A stretch of 64,000 nucleotides of DNA from the NCBI RefSeq assembly GCF_003628755.1, contig NZ_CP029256.1:1321585-1385584 (forward strand). The letters run 5' to 3'. The stretch comes from Christensenella minuta (GTDB lineage Bacteria; Bacillota; Clostridia; Christensenellales; Christensenellaceae). Within the stretch, counting starts at the first letter, position 1. Every line of letters begins with the position of its first letter. Made by a program: the position numbers and the translations under genes. The notes under the pieces were generated by a model. It did not search any database, was not told the DNA's origin, and worked only from the letters and a program-made list of their open reading frames with translations. This document shows, one piece after another, positions 53,901-60,708 of the stretch.

Positions 53901-54562
53901 ACGTCCGTATATACGTCAAGCTTAAAGTCGCCCGCCGGGATCATCATGAACGTATCGATTTCCCCGTCGCCGATCTGCGTCTTGCCGCGGTCAAAAGAAA
54001 TATACTGCGGCGATTCCACGATCCCAACGATGGTAAAGGTATCCTGCACGAGGGTATCGCCGATCTTTTCGTCTTCTTTTCCTGCAATAAGCTTTATAGT
54101 GTTCCCGATCTGAAATTCTTCGGGAGAATGGATGTTTTTTTCTACGACGCATTCGCCCGCTCTTTCGGGCAAACGGCCTTCCTGTAGGACAGGCTTATTG
54201 AGTGCGTCCGGGTTTTTGAGATTTTCCGTATCAAGTGAAAGCACCTTCACGATCGTATCGGCCCGGTCCCCCACGTCCACAAACGCATCTATGGAATAGG
54301 CGGGCATCATTGCCCGGATACCGTTGTCTTCACGGACCGCGGCAAGGTCATTGTCGCTGAACCCGTAAGTCGAGACGAGATGCACATCTGCAAGCGCGGT
54401 ATCCTCGTAATAGCGCTCCATTGTAAGCTTCATGTCCGGGCAGCTCGCCTTAACCCCGGCAAAAAAGCCGACGCCAAGCGCCACAATGCCCAATATGGAA
54501 AAGAAACGGTTACGGCTTCTCCATATTTCGCGCAGCGTTTCCTTGACTAGCTTTGACTTCAT
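50990..54562 (-). CDS. FtsX-like ABC exporter permease with long coiled-coil insert
   Basis: 1190 residues. An N-terminal membrane helix (about 15-40), a MacB-type extracellular domain, then a long coiled coil of roughly 400 residues (about 255-640) rich in Glu, Gln, Ala and Leu ('LADGEQQQRTELADAQQKIDDAQAELLDGRAELDKS'). Two FtsX-type four-helix blocks follow (around 655-780 and 850-1180) with 'ALVCLTTMTRMVEEQRTQIGTLKALGYTNRAIMAKYL'. It pairs with the ATPase gene 4 bp upstream. Such proteins export or extract lipids, peptides or drugs; the substrate is unknown. The coiled coil resembles that of the YhgE/Pip-like protein at 58819. Confidence 0.85.
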   Translation of the reverse strand: MKSKLVKETLREIWRSRNRFFSILGIVALGVGFFAGVKASCPDMKLTMERYYEDTALADVHLVSTYGFSDNDLAAVREDNGIRAMMPAYSIDAFVDVGDRADTIVKVLSLDTENLKNPDALNKPVLQEGRLPERAGECVVEKNIHSPEEFQIGNTIKLIAGKEDEKIGDTLVQDTFTIVGIVESPQYISFDRGKTQIGDGEIDTFMMIPAGDFKLDVYTDVYLTLYSTQGLSPFEQPYQDEVDQAVKRFEQIADVREQGRYDEIVSEAQEKIGDAKRELADGEQQQRTELADAQQKIDDAQAELLDGRAELDKSRNEYDTQISAAQERLDAARQTLADGRAQYEAGLAEYEDGMRRYEDGLQEYTQGLADFEARKTAALEELHSLEKQRDTLKKQVEDGQAQISGGRSLVAGISHVTAVYENDSVPDLSQLPPDVAAVIDGAGALDAMIPPGTLPSGVTAKGMLEQYVLAPPESPVKGLLESGLHQVVDGVNSYLDTQEQQLAPAKEGLAQLEQGISDGYAQLDGAQQKLDESKYTLDTAKAELDGAQQELDGTKAQLDAGTAELAAGRAELAMQKKTGAQALADAEQQLTDGQTALDQARADYDEGRRESDEKLEDARREIADAEAQLADVQKPVWYVWDRDDNPGYSSYQDDAEKVDAVAQVFPVFFILVAALVCLTTMTRMVEEQRTQIGTLKALGYTNRAIMAKYLWYAIAASLVGSIAGLLVGFTLFPTTIIHAYQIRYFMPEPITPFRWDYAVWCTAAAILVTGISAWAAGYAELKEQPAQLMRPKSPPSGKRVLLEKWTWLWNKLNFTQKVTVRNLFRYKKRVLMTVVGIAGCTALMLTGFGLQYSVGAIVPKQFGEIFIYDAMGAMSNDITPEETGTVRQRLAETPGVAKDMMLLYQGMDAEAGKNKASVTAFVPEAPDQLGDYITLRTREEHIPLSLSDDGAVVNEKLAKLLGLKLGSTFTLENADGDKAEVRVSGITENYAMNYVYMSPAYYQQVFGAEPVVNTFLFNTEEGADLSRLSETILGYDNIQGISYAESSVTQFSDIADSLGSIVLVLIMSAGLLAFIVMYNLVNINVTERIRELATIKVLGFYDKEVSAYIYRENNISAVIGMLAGLVGGIFLEKFVIRTAEVDIVMFAPEIPWTAFLYAGALTMAFTFIVNFVLHFKLKKIDMVESMKSIE

Positions 54563-54566
54563 ATGC

Positions 54567-55271
54567 CTACCACTCTATTTCTTCTACCGGGGTCGGATGA
54601 TCGTTCAGCCTCACATCCATGACCTTGCTGTTTTTAAGCGTGATAACTCGGTCCGCCATCGGCGTAATCGCATGGTTATGCGTGATGACCACGACAGTCA
54701 TATGGTCCCGCCTGCACGTATCCTGCAAAAGCTTGAGGATCGTTTTGCCCGTATCGGAATCAAGCGCCCCCGTCGGCTCGTCGCACAGCAGCAGCTTGGG
54801 ATTTTTGGCAAGGGCGCGCGCAATTGAGACACGCTGCTGTTCGCCGCCCGAGAGCTGCGCCGGAAAATTGTTCATACGTTCCGCAAGCCCAACCTCCCGC
54901 AGAGCTGTTTCCGCATCCTTCGGCTCGCGGCATATCTGCGTCGCAAGCTCCACATTTTCCTTGGCCGTCAGGTTCTGTACAAGATTATAAAACTGGAATA
55001 CGAATCCGATATCAAACCGCCGGTATTCCGTCAGCTCCTTCGGCGAATAGCGGCTGACCTCGCAGCCGTCCACAAGAATGGTCCCTTCATCGCATTGGTC
55101 CATCCCGCCGAGAATATTGAGGACCGTTGTTTTTCCGGCTCCGGAAGAACCGACGATAACGGCAAACTCTCCTTTTTCGATCTCAAAGGAAACTCCGTCC
55201 GATGCTGTGATCGTCACTTCGCCCATTCGGTACCTTTTGTATACGTCTTTTACCTGCACAAAGCTTCCCAT
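54567..55271 (-). CDS. ABC transporter ATP-binding protein (MacB/LolD type)
   Basis: 234 residues, single ATPase domain: Walker A GSSGAGKTT, Q-loop region 'FQFYNLVQNLTAKENVELA', signature LSGGEQQRVSIARAL, Walker B LLLCDEPTGALDSDT and the H-loop 'VVVITHNHAI'. It drives the FtsX-type permease downstream by ATP hydrolysis. A TG-extended TATAAT promoter (55305-55313, minus strand) lies about 35 bp upstream. Confidence 0.95.
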   Translation of the reverse strand: MGSFVQVKDVYKRYRMGEVTITASDGVSFEIEKGEFAVIVGSSGAGKTTVLNILGGMDQCDEGTILVDGCEVSRYSPKELTEYRRFDIGFVFQFYNLVQNLTAKENVELATQICREPKDAETALREVGLAERMNNFPAQLSGGEQQRVSIARALAKNPKLLLCDEPTGALDSDTGKTILKLLQDTCRRDHMTVVVITHNHAITPMADRVITLKNSKVMDVRLNDHPTPVEEIEW

Positions 55272-55433
55272 TGCTATTACCGCCTGTACTTTATCGCTGT
55301 TTTTATTATATCACAAACTCATAATAGTGAGGCTTTATGAATTGATTGTGTATAAATTACCCTTGATAAGTAATATACCCGTTTTCCATCCTAAAAGACA
55401 TTTATTTCCTTACTTTTTCCAGCGGAAAACAGA

Positions 55434-55462
55434 TTTACAAGTAAAAATTTGTATGATATAAT
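55434..55462 (+). promoter_or_regulatory. Promoter of tRNA-Ala
   Basis: TTTACA (55434-55439), 17 bp, TATAAT (55457-55462), 11 bp before the tRNA. A strong consensus-type promoter. Confidence 0.85.
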
Positions 55463-55473
55463 AATGCGCATAT

Positions 55474-55550
55474 GGGGCATTAGCGCAGCTGGCTAGCGCA
55501 CCACACTGGCAGTGTGGGGGTCACCGGTTCGAATCCGGTATGCTCCACCA
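55474..55550 (+). tRNA. tRNA-Ala (anticodon GGC)
   Basis: 77 nt including an encoded CCA end. The acceptor stem pairs GGGGCAT with ATGCTCC, including the G3-U70 wobble that marks alanine tRNAs. D-stem GCGC/GCGC, anticodon stem CCACA/TGTGG with loop CTGGCAG (anticodon GGC, reads GCC), variable region, and T-loop TTCGAAT within ACCGG/CCGGT. All stems are intact. Confidence 0.97.
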
Positions 55551-55557
55551 CAACAAG

Positions 55558-55600
55558 AAAATCCGAACCCTTTACCTATCGGTGGCGGGATCGGATTTTT
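55558..55600 (+). terminator. Intrinsic terminator after tRNA-Ala
   Basis: AAAATCCGA and TCGGATTTTT pair across a loop of about 24 nt, ending in a T-run. It begins 8 bp after the tRNA. Confidence 0.8.
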
Positions 55601-55696
55601 GTTATTGTTCTGTCTACTCATACATAGAGCGCCATCACCATGTATTTCCAAGAATTGTATTTCTATAAGTATATTAACAATATTAACAGGAAATAT

Positions 55697-55942
55697 TTAT
55701 CGTAATATATCCTCAGGCGCTCTGAAAAAGTCGTCAAAAGTACAAGAATATATCTCCTGTAACCCGACAAGCAGATTAACAGGAATATTCAATTCACAAG
55801 TTTCTATACGAGAATATACATTCCTGTTAATTTCAATTCCCATGAGATTTAACTTTGCGACAAGCTGATCTTGTGTATAACCGTTTACTTTTCTAAGGGC
55901 GCGCAGCGTATAGCCCATATTACTATTCTTTAATTTTTGCAT
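55697..55942 (-). CDS. XRE-family helix-turn-helix regulator
   Basis: 81 residues from the ATG at 55942 (GGAAGTG about 8 nt upstream); an alternative ATG is 8 codons in. The domain 'LRALRKVNGYTQDQLVAKLNLMGIEINRNVYSRIETCELNIPVNLLVGLQEIY' is a Cro/CI helix-turn-helix and nearly fills the protein. Two palindromes in the intergenic region are its likely operators. It is divergent from a 70-residue protein of unknown function, a pairing seen in small phage-derived or toxin-antitoxin-like units. Confidence 0.85.
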   Translation of the reverse strand: MQKLKNSNMGYTLRALRKVNGYTQDQLVAKLNLMGIEINRNVYSRIETCELNIPVNLLVGLQEIYSCTFDDFFRAPEDILR

Positions 55943-55967
55943 ACGCCAATCACTTCCATAAAAAATG

Positions 55968-56035
55968 CTCAAATAGTTGAGTAGATTATGTAATTATAGG
56001 TTACAAATGAAATACAAAGGCTCAAAATACTGAGC
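55968..56035. promoter_or_regulatory. Twin palindromes between the XRE gene and the small gene
   Basis: CTCAA-ATAG-TTGAG at 55968-55981 and GCTCA-AAATAC-TGAGC at 56020-56035, centres about 53 bp (five turns) apart. They share a GCTCA..TGAG(C) theme and probably bind the XRE protein, controlling both divergent genes. Confidence 0.6.
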
Positions 56036-56072
56036 GAACTCGTAAAATGGTTGATAAAGGAGTGATATTTTT

Positions 56073-56285
56073 ATGCAAAATGCGGAATCATGGATACAAA
56101 GCGACTTAAAACGCTGGGAAAAAATATGCCGGGTGGAGGGAGCAATATTTGACGAAGATGAATTATGGCAAATTTATTTTGAATTACAAATGCATTCAAA
56201 GAAAAAGGCTGAGTATAATCTTTTAATAGCATTGCTCATAACGGAATATCAAAAAGAGCCGGATTTTCCAATAGAATTCAGATAG
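56073..56285 (+). CDS. Small protein of unknown function
   Basis: 70 residues, with AAGGAGTG 9 nt before the ATG. The sequence is amphipathic and helical ('WIQSDLKRWEKICRVEGAIFDEDELWQIYFELQMHSKKKAEYNLLIALLITEYQKE'), with a leucine-rich C-terminal part and no cysteine cluster, signal peptide or membrane segment. I do not recognise the family. Base composition is A/T-richer than its neighbours, as is the XRE gene, so the pair may be acquired. Confidence 0.65.
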   Translation: MQNAESWIQSDLKRWEKICRVEGAIFDEDELWQIYFELQMHSKKKAEYNLLIALLITEYQKEPDFPIEFR

Positions 56286-56477
56286 TTAGTTTCCTTAATC
56301 AAAAAGTGACGGCGGCATTCTTTGGCGGCGCCAGCCTTATAGGTCCCTCTTTGTTTCGATTTTCCTTAATCCCGATTCATCTGTCTGAATCCTGTTTATT
56401 AGGTAGCAATACAATAAATTCGAGCCACAGGTTGTGTAGGCAAGCGCTATCCTGTATAAAGCAAGAGAGGAAAAACA

Positions 56478-57803
56478 ATGGAAAAATATGATGTTGTGAT
56501 TATTGGCGCCGGGCCGGCCGGGTTCACGGCCGCTTACGCATTAAAGGCGGGAAACAAACGGGTCGCCCTGGTAGAAGAGGACCTTTGGGGCGGCACCTGC
56601 CCAAACAGAGGCTGCGACCCAAAAAAAGTCTTTGTTTCCGGAATGGAGGCCGCAGAACGCAGCAACCAACTGGCGGGCAGGGGACTCGTTCCCGTCAGGT
56701 CTATCCGCTGGCCGGAGCTTGCTGCATTTAAACGCACCTTCACCGACCCTTTCCCCGGAGCATTCAGGAAAAAATTGCAGAGCCGCGGTATAGGAACGAT
56801 CAGCGGAAGCGCAAAATTCCTAAATCCCCGGCAAATCGAGGCGGGCGGGAAAATAATCGAGGCGAACGCCTTTATTATCGCGACCGGACAGCGTCCGGGC
56901 ATCCTCGACATCGAAGGAAAAGGCTATCTGAAAACGAGCACTGACTTTCTCGATCTGGCGGAACTGCCTCCCTCCATGACCTTCCTCGGCGCCGGGTATA
57001 TCGCTTTAGAGCTTGCTTCGATTGCCAATGCCGCCGGAAGCGCAGTAACCATTATACATCACAACGACCGCCCGCTGAAAAGCTTCGACAAGGACCTTGT
57101 TTCAGATATGGTCAGGACATTCAGTAAAAAGGGCATCCTCTTTGTTTTCAATACGGATATCCGGGAAGTAAGCTGCCGGGACGGCCGGTTCTTAGTGAGC
57201 GGCAACCGTTATTCTGAAAAAACCGATTATGTTGTCTGCGCTACCGGACGGATCCCCAATGTCGAAAATCTGGCGCTCGAGAACGCGGGGATCGAATACG
57301 GCAGGCGAGGCATTGCCGTAAATGAATATCTGCAGACAACAAACCCATCCGTCTTCGCGTGCGGCGATGTCGTCGATAAAAAACAGCCCAGGCTGACCTC
57401 CGTGGCAACCTTTGAAGGCAATTACGCGGCGGCTAAAATCCTCGGCGCCGCCGCCCACAAGATCGCCTATCCTCCTGCCGTTTCCGTCGTATACGGCAGT
57501 CCAAAGCTGGCTCAGGCCGGTATAACGGCGGACGAAGCGGCGGCGGCGCCGGAACGGTACAGGGTCAGGGAAGTGGATATGACCAGTTGGTTCACTTACC
57601 GCCGGATGAATGAGCCTATTTCAAAGGCAAAGCTTGTCTACGAAGGCGAACGGCTGAAGGGCGCCTGTGTTTTGAATAACGAGGCCGACGATCTGGTCAA
57701 CTATTTGGCGCTTCTGATCCAAAAAGGGATCGGCCGCGAAGAAGCAGAGCATATGATGTTAGGCTCGCCGACAATCGCCAGCGATCTCCGCTACCTCGTT
57801 TAG
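56478..57803 (+). CDS. Pyridine nucleotide-disulfide oxidoreductase lacking the C-terminal His
   Basis: 441 residues. FAD motif 'DVVIIGAGPAGFTAAYAL' (5-22), redox disulfide Cys41/Cys46 in GGTCPNRGCDPKK, NAD(P) motif 'TFLGAGYIALELASIA', and the FAD-contact 'TNPSVFACGDV'. Glutathione-reductase-type enzymes end with an active-site HPT[x]SE; here the place reads 'MLGSPTIASDL', without the His and Glu. It may reduce a different thiol or quinone, or be a mercuric-reductase-like branch. RBS AGAGAGG upstream. Partner metabolite unknown. Confidence 0.85.
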   Translation: MEKYDVVIIGAGPAGFTAAYALKAGNKRVALVEEDLWGGTCPNRGCDPKKVFVSGMEAAERSNQLAGRGLVPVRSIRWPELAAFKRTFTDPFPGAFRKKLQSRGIGTISGSAKFLNPRQIEAGGKIIEANAFIIATGQRPGILDIEGKGYLKTSTDFLDLAELPPSMTFLGAGYIALELASIANAAGSAVTIIHHNDRPLKSFDKDLVSDMVRTFSKKGILFVFNTDIREVSCRDGRFLVSGNRYSEKTDYVVCATGRIPNVENLALENAGIEYGRRGIAVNEYLQTTNPSVFACGDVVDKKQPRLTSVATFEGNYAAAKILGAAAHKIAYPPAVSVVYGSPKLAQAGITADEAAAAPERYRVREVDMTSWFTYRRMNEPISKAKLVYEGERLKGACVLNNEADDLVNYLALLIQKGIGREEAEHMMLGSPTIASDLRYLV

Positions 57804-57928
57804 GTACGTGCAATTCGCCCTGTTTTGGACAAAAGGGCGGATACCGGCAGAAGGATTCCTCCCGCCGCAGCCCTAAATCTTGACATACTTTTTCCCCTTC
57901 TGTTATGATGACTTTCGGAGGCAAAAAT

Positions 57929-58774
57929 ATGATTGGCTTGATCGACGGGGGCGGCGGGATGCGCGGCGTCTATACCGCGGGTATTTACGACCGCATGCTG
58001 GATGAAAATGCAAAAATCGATTACGGGATCGGCGTATCCGCCGGGGCCGCCAATATGATTACCTATCTGGCGGGCCAGCACGGGCGAACGCTTACCTTCT
58101 TCGCGGACTATACCTTCCGCAGGGAATATATGAGTGCCGGCAACTGGCTCAGGGACCGGAATTACCTGAATCTCAATTATATTTACACCACGCTCACGAA
58201 CCGTGGGGGCGAAAACCCTCTCGATTACGAGGCGTTCGCAAAAACTTCCTGCCCTTTTTTTATCGTGGCAACGGATGCGCAGACAGGAAAGGCGCACTAT
58301 TTCACGCGCGGCGATATTGCGCAGGACAACTATGACGTCCTGAAGGCATCCTGTGCGATTCCGGCGGCGTGCAAGCCGTATCCGGTGAACGGCAGACTGT
58401 ATTTCGACGGCGGCGTCGCTGAGCCGATCCCCTATCAAAAAGCTTTCGACGACGGCTGCGATAAGGTCATCGTGCTGATTACACGGCGGGAAGATTATGT
58501 GAAGCCAAAACAAAAAAATATGCGTTTACTCGGCTGGATGCTGAAAAAATACCCGGAAATTGTGGACAGGATCGCGCACCGCCATGAGGCATACAACCGG
58601 TCCATCGGGGAACTCAGGGAACTTGTACGGCAGGGCCGCGCGCTTCTCGTCGCACCTGCGGACGACTGCGGCGTCAATACCTTCACAAAGGACAGGGAGG
58701 CATTTGTGCGCTTGTATGGCAAGGGCTATGAAGACGGCCGGAAAGTGGCGGACTTTATACGGGACAACAGCTGA
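57929..58774 (+). CDS. Patatin-like phospholipase (YjjU/RssA type)
   Basis: 281 residues from the ATG at 57929 with GGAGG 7 nt upstream. Oxyanion loop 'DGGGGMRGVYTAG' (6-18), nucleophile Ser37 in GVSAG, and catalytic Asp160 in FDGG give the Ser-Asp dyad. It resembles cytoplasmic or membrane-associated bacterial lipases that remodel phospholipids. The gene shares a bidirectional terminator with the convergent coiled-coil protein gene. Substrate unknown. Confidence 0.9.
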   Translation: MIGLIDGGGGMRGVYTAGIYDRMLDENAKIDYGIGVSAGAANMITYLAGQHGRTLTFFADYTFRREYMSAGNWLRDRNYLNLNYIYTTLTNRGGENPLDYEAFAKTSCPFFIVATDAQTGKAHYFTRGDIAQDNYDVLKASCAIPAACKPYPVNGRLYFDGGVAEPIPYQKAFDDGCDKVIVLITRREDYVKPKQKNMRLLGWMLKKYPEIVDRIAHRHEAYNRSIGELRELVRQGRALLVAPADDCGVNTFTKDREAFVRLYGKGYEDGRKVADFIRDNS

Positions 58775-58810
58775 AATAAAAAGAACCCCGAAGGGTTCTT
58801 TTTATTTCAG
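58771..58810. terminator. Bidirectional terminator with perfect 18-bp stem
   Basis: Arms CTGAAATAAAAAGAACCC and its complement surround loop CGAA. It overlaps the last base-codon region of the patatin gene (stop at 58772-58774) and lies 8 bp from the end of the minus-strand gene. Confidence 0.9.
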
Positions 58811-58818
58811 GAAAACTG

Positions 58819-60708
58819 TTATTGGAACAGCGCTGCCAACCGGTCCCAGAAGGTCTCGTTTTCTTCTTCCGTTTCCTGTGGTTCCGGTTCCCCGGGTTTC
58901 TCGATTCCCCCGCATTGCAGCACAAACTGCACGAACTCCGTATCCGTATTTTGAGCCGACGTAAAGGAAACCGGATCAAAATCCGAAGGCATATACTCCT
59001 CCTTCATCTTATCGACCTCCTTTTGGATCATGCCGGGCATACCCGCGATTTCGCCGCTCATGGTACTGGTGCCATCGTGCAGTTCCCCCACGCCGTCATT
59101 TAATTCTCCTACTCCGCTGCTGAAGGTGGAAAGCCCCGCATGGAAGGAATTGTAGCCCGCGGAAAGCCCGGTCACCCCATCCAGATACGCAACAAGCCCG
59201 TCATGGAATCTGGTATAGTTTCCAGCCAGATCCTTAAGCCCCGACGCCAATTCACCGAGCTGCCCGAGTCCGTCCAGCTGTGAGAGCACCCCGCCTGCCT
59301 GCGCGGCCAGCGTGTCCAACGTATCCGCAATTGTATTGACCGAACCGGTCAGCGTATCCGCTGTGGTCCCCACCGCTGCAAACGCCGTCTTTACCTGGGC
59401 ATAGGTCCCTTTCGCAGCCTGCGCCGCCTGATACTGCGCCGCAAGACGGGTTACCACGTCTTTCTGAGCATCCGTGAGACCAGACCCATCGGCAAGCAGG
59501 CCGTCGATCTCCTGCTGGGATATGTTTGCGCCCGGAATTCCCTGCATTGCGTTATCGAGCGCGGAAAAGGCTGTATTAAAGCCTTTTTTCATCTGCCCGA
59601 GGCCGCCGGATACCCCGCGCAGACCGTCTGCCAGTTGTTTAAGCCCCGAGGGAAGCTGCACGGCCTGGCTAAGGTCGATCCCCCCCTCCGCATCGAGCGC
59701 GGCGGCGATTTGCCCGAGCGCGCTGTTGATCTGATCTGACGCGTTTTCAAGCTGGCCTGCCTTGCCGCTCAATTGCGCGAGCCCGTCCCTGATCCCGTCT
59801 GAACCATTCACGAGGCTGCTTGCCCCGGACGTCATCTGTTTCGTCCCGCTTCTGAGCTCGGCCACGCCTTCATTGAGCTGGCCGATCGCCTCCGGCAGCT
59901 GCTCAAGCTCGCCCAGTTGGTCCTCCATATCCGGGAATTCCATGCTCATGGAATAAGGGACTGCAGAAATAGAGATTCCCGTCATTGTAAAATCCGCCAC
60001 ATCCGCTTTCAGGATAAAATCCGCATCCTGCCCCGGAAGGACGGTATAGGCAATTACCTTATCCTTGCCCGCGCTTGCGGGCGTTCCGTCCGGCGCGCCG
60101 ATATTGGAACATTTATCCGTATCGAGCGTTACCGTAATCTGGAGCATATAATTATCATAAAAGGTCGCGTCCGCCCGGTCGTTTTTCGCGGATACGATTC
60201 TTATTTCCAACGCGCCGCTTTTTCCGGCGACCTCCTCCGGTTCCAGCTTCTTTCCGTCAAGATAATATTCGATGGTAAAATCCCACGGAAGGTCTGTGCT
60301 TTTCATGTTGCCCTGATAGTAATAATTTTCTTCGCTTGCGGTAAACGAAACGGCATTTCCCTCCTGCGTCAGGGAGTCGCTGTTGGTCAAATTCACTACC
60401 GATTCATAGTCCCCGTAATCGGTCACGTTCCCGCCCTTCGCAAGCGCAAAGTGATTGACCGCATAAATGGCGCGGACGCCTCCATTTGCGGAAAGCGTGG
60501 CATAGACTACCTCGTCTTTCCCCTCTATTTCCGCGGCTCCGTTTGCGCCCGTCTCCACCGTTCGGGAGGCCTCCTGCGCCCGTGCGCCGTCCGCTTCGCC
60601 GGACGACGAGGCCAGCCCGATGGTCGTGACCGCAACCAGGCACACGGTCAGGCAGACCGTAATTAGATGCCTTAACTTTATTTTTATCTTCTTCTGATTG
60701 TCTCTCAT
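58819..60708 (-). CDS. YhgE/Pip-like coiled-coil membrane-anchored protein
   Basis: 629 residues. One N-terminal membrane helix (about 10-32), a beta-rich extracellular part, then a long region of Gly/Ser/Leu-rich heptads from about 265 to 590 ('LPEAIGQLNEGVAELRSGTKQMTSGASSLVNGSDGIRDGLAQL'), which is the YhgE-type repeat. The acidic C-terminus 'EPEPQETEEENETFWDRLAALFQ' is short. Its start overlaps the stop of the MMPL gene by 4 bp, so the two work together, probably as outer partner of the exporter. Function unknown. Confidence 0.78.
   Translation of the reverse strand: MRDNQKKIKIKLRHLITVCLTVCLVAVTTIGLASSSGEADGARAQEASRTVETGANGAAEIEGKDEVVYATLSANGGVRAIYAVNHFALAKGGNVTDYGDYESVVNLTNSDSLTQEGNAVSFTASEENYYYQGNMKSTDLPWDFTIEYYLDGKKLEPEEVAGKSGALEIRIVSAKNDRADATFYDNYMLQITVTLDTDKCSNIGAPDGTPASAGKDKVIAYTVLPGQDADFILKADVADFTMTGISISAVPYSMSMEFPDMEDQLGELEQLPEAIGQLNEGVAELRSGTKQMTSGASSLVNGSDGIRDGLAQLSGKAGQLENASDQINSALGQIAAALDAEGGIDLSQAVQLPSGLKQLADGLRGVSGGLGQMKKGFNTAFSALDNAMQGIPGANISQQEIDGLLADGSGLTDAQKDVVTRLAAQYQAAQAAKGTYAQVKTAFAAVGTTADTLTGSVNTIADTLDTLAAQAGGVLSQLDGLGQLGELASGLKDLAGNYTRFHDGLVAYLDGVTGLSAGYNSFHAGLSTFSSGVGELNDGVGELHDGTSTMSGEIAGMPGMIQKEVDKMKEEYMPSDFDPVSFTSAQNTDTEFVQFVLQCGGIEKPGEPEPQETEEENETFWDRLAALFQ

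Noticed and set aside
58771-58810. The 18-bp perfect inverted repeat as a protein-binding site
   Set aside because: It lies between convergent genes with an AAAAA/TTTTT pattern and a CGAA loop, so it is a terminator for both.
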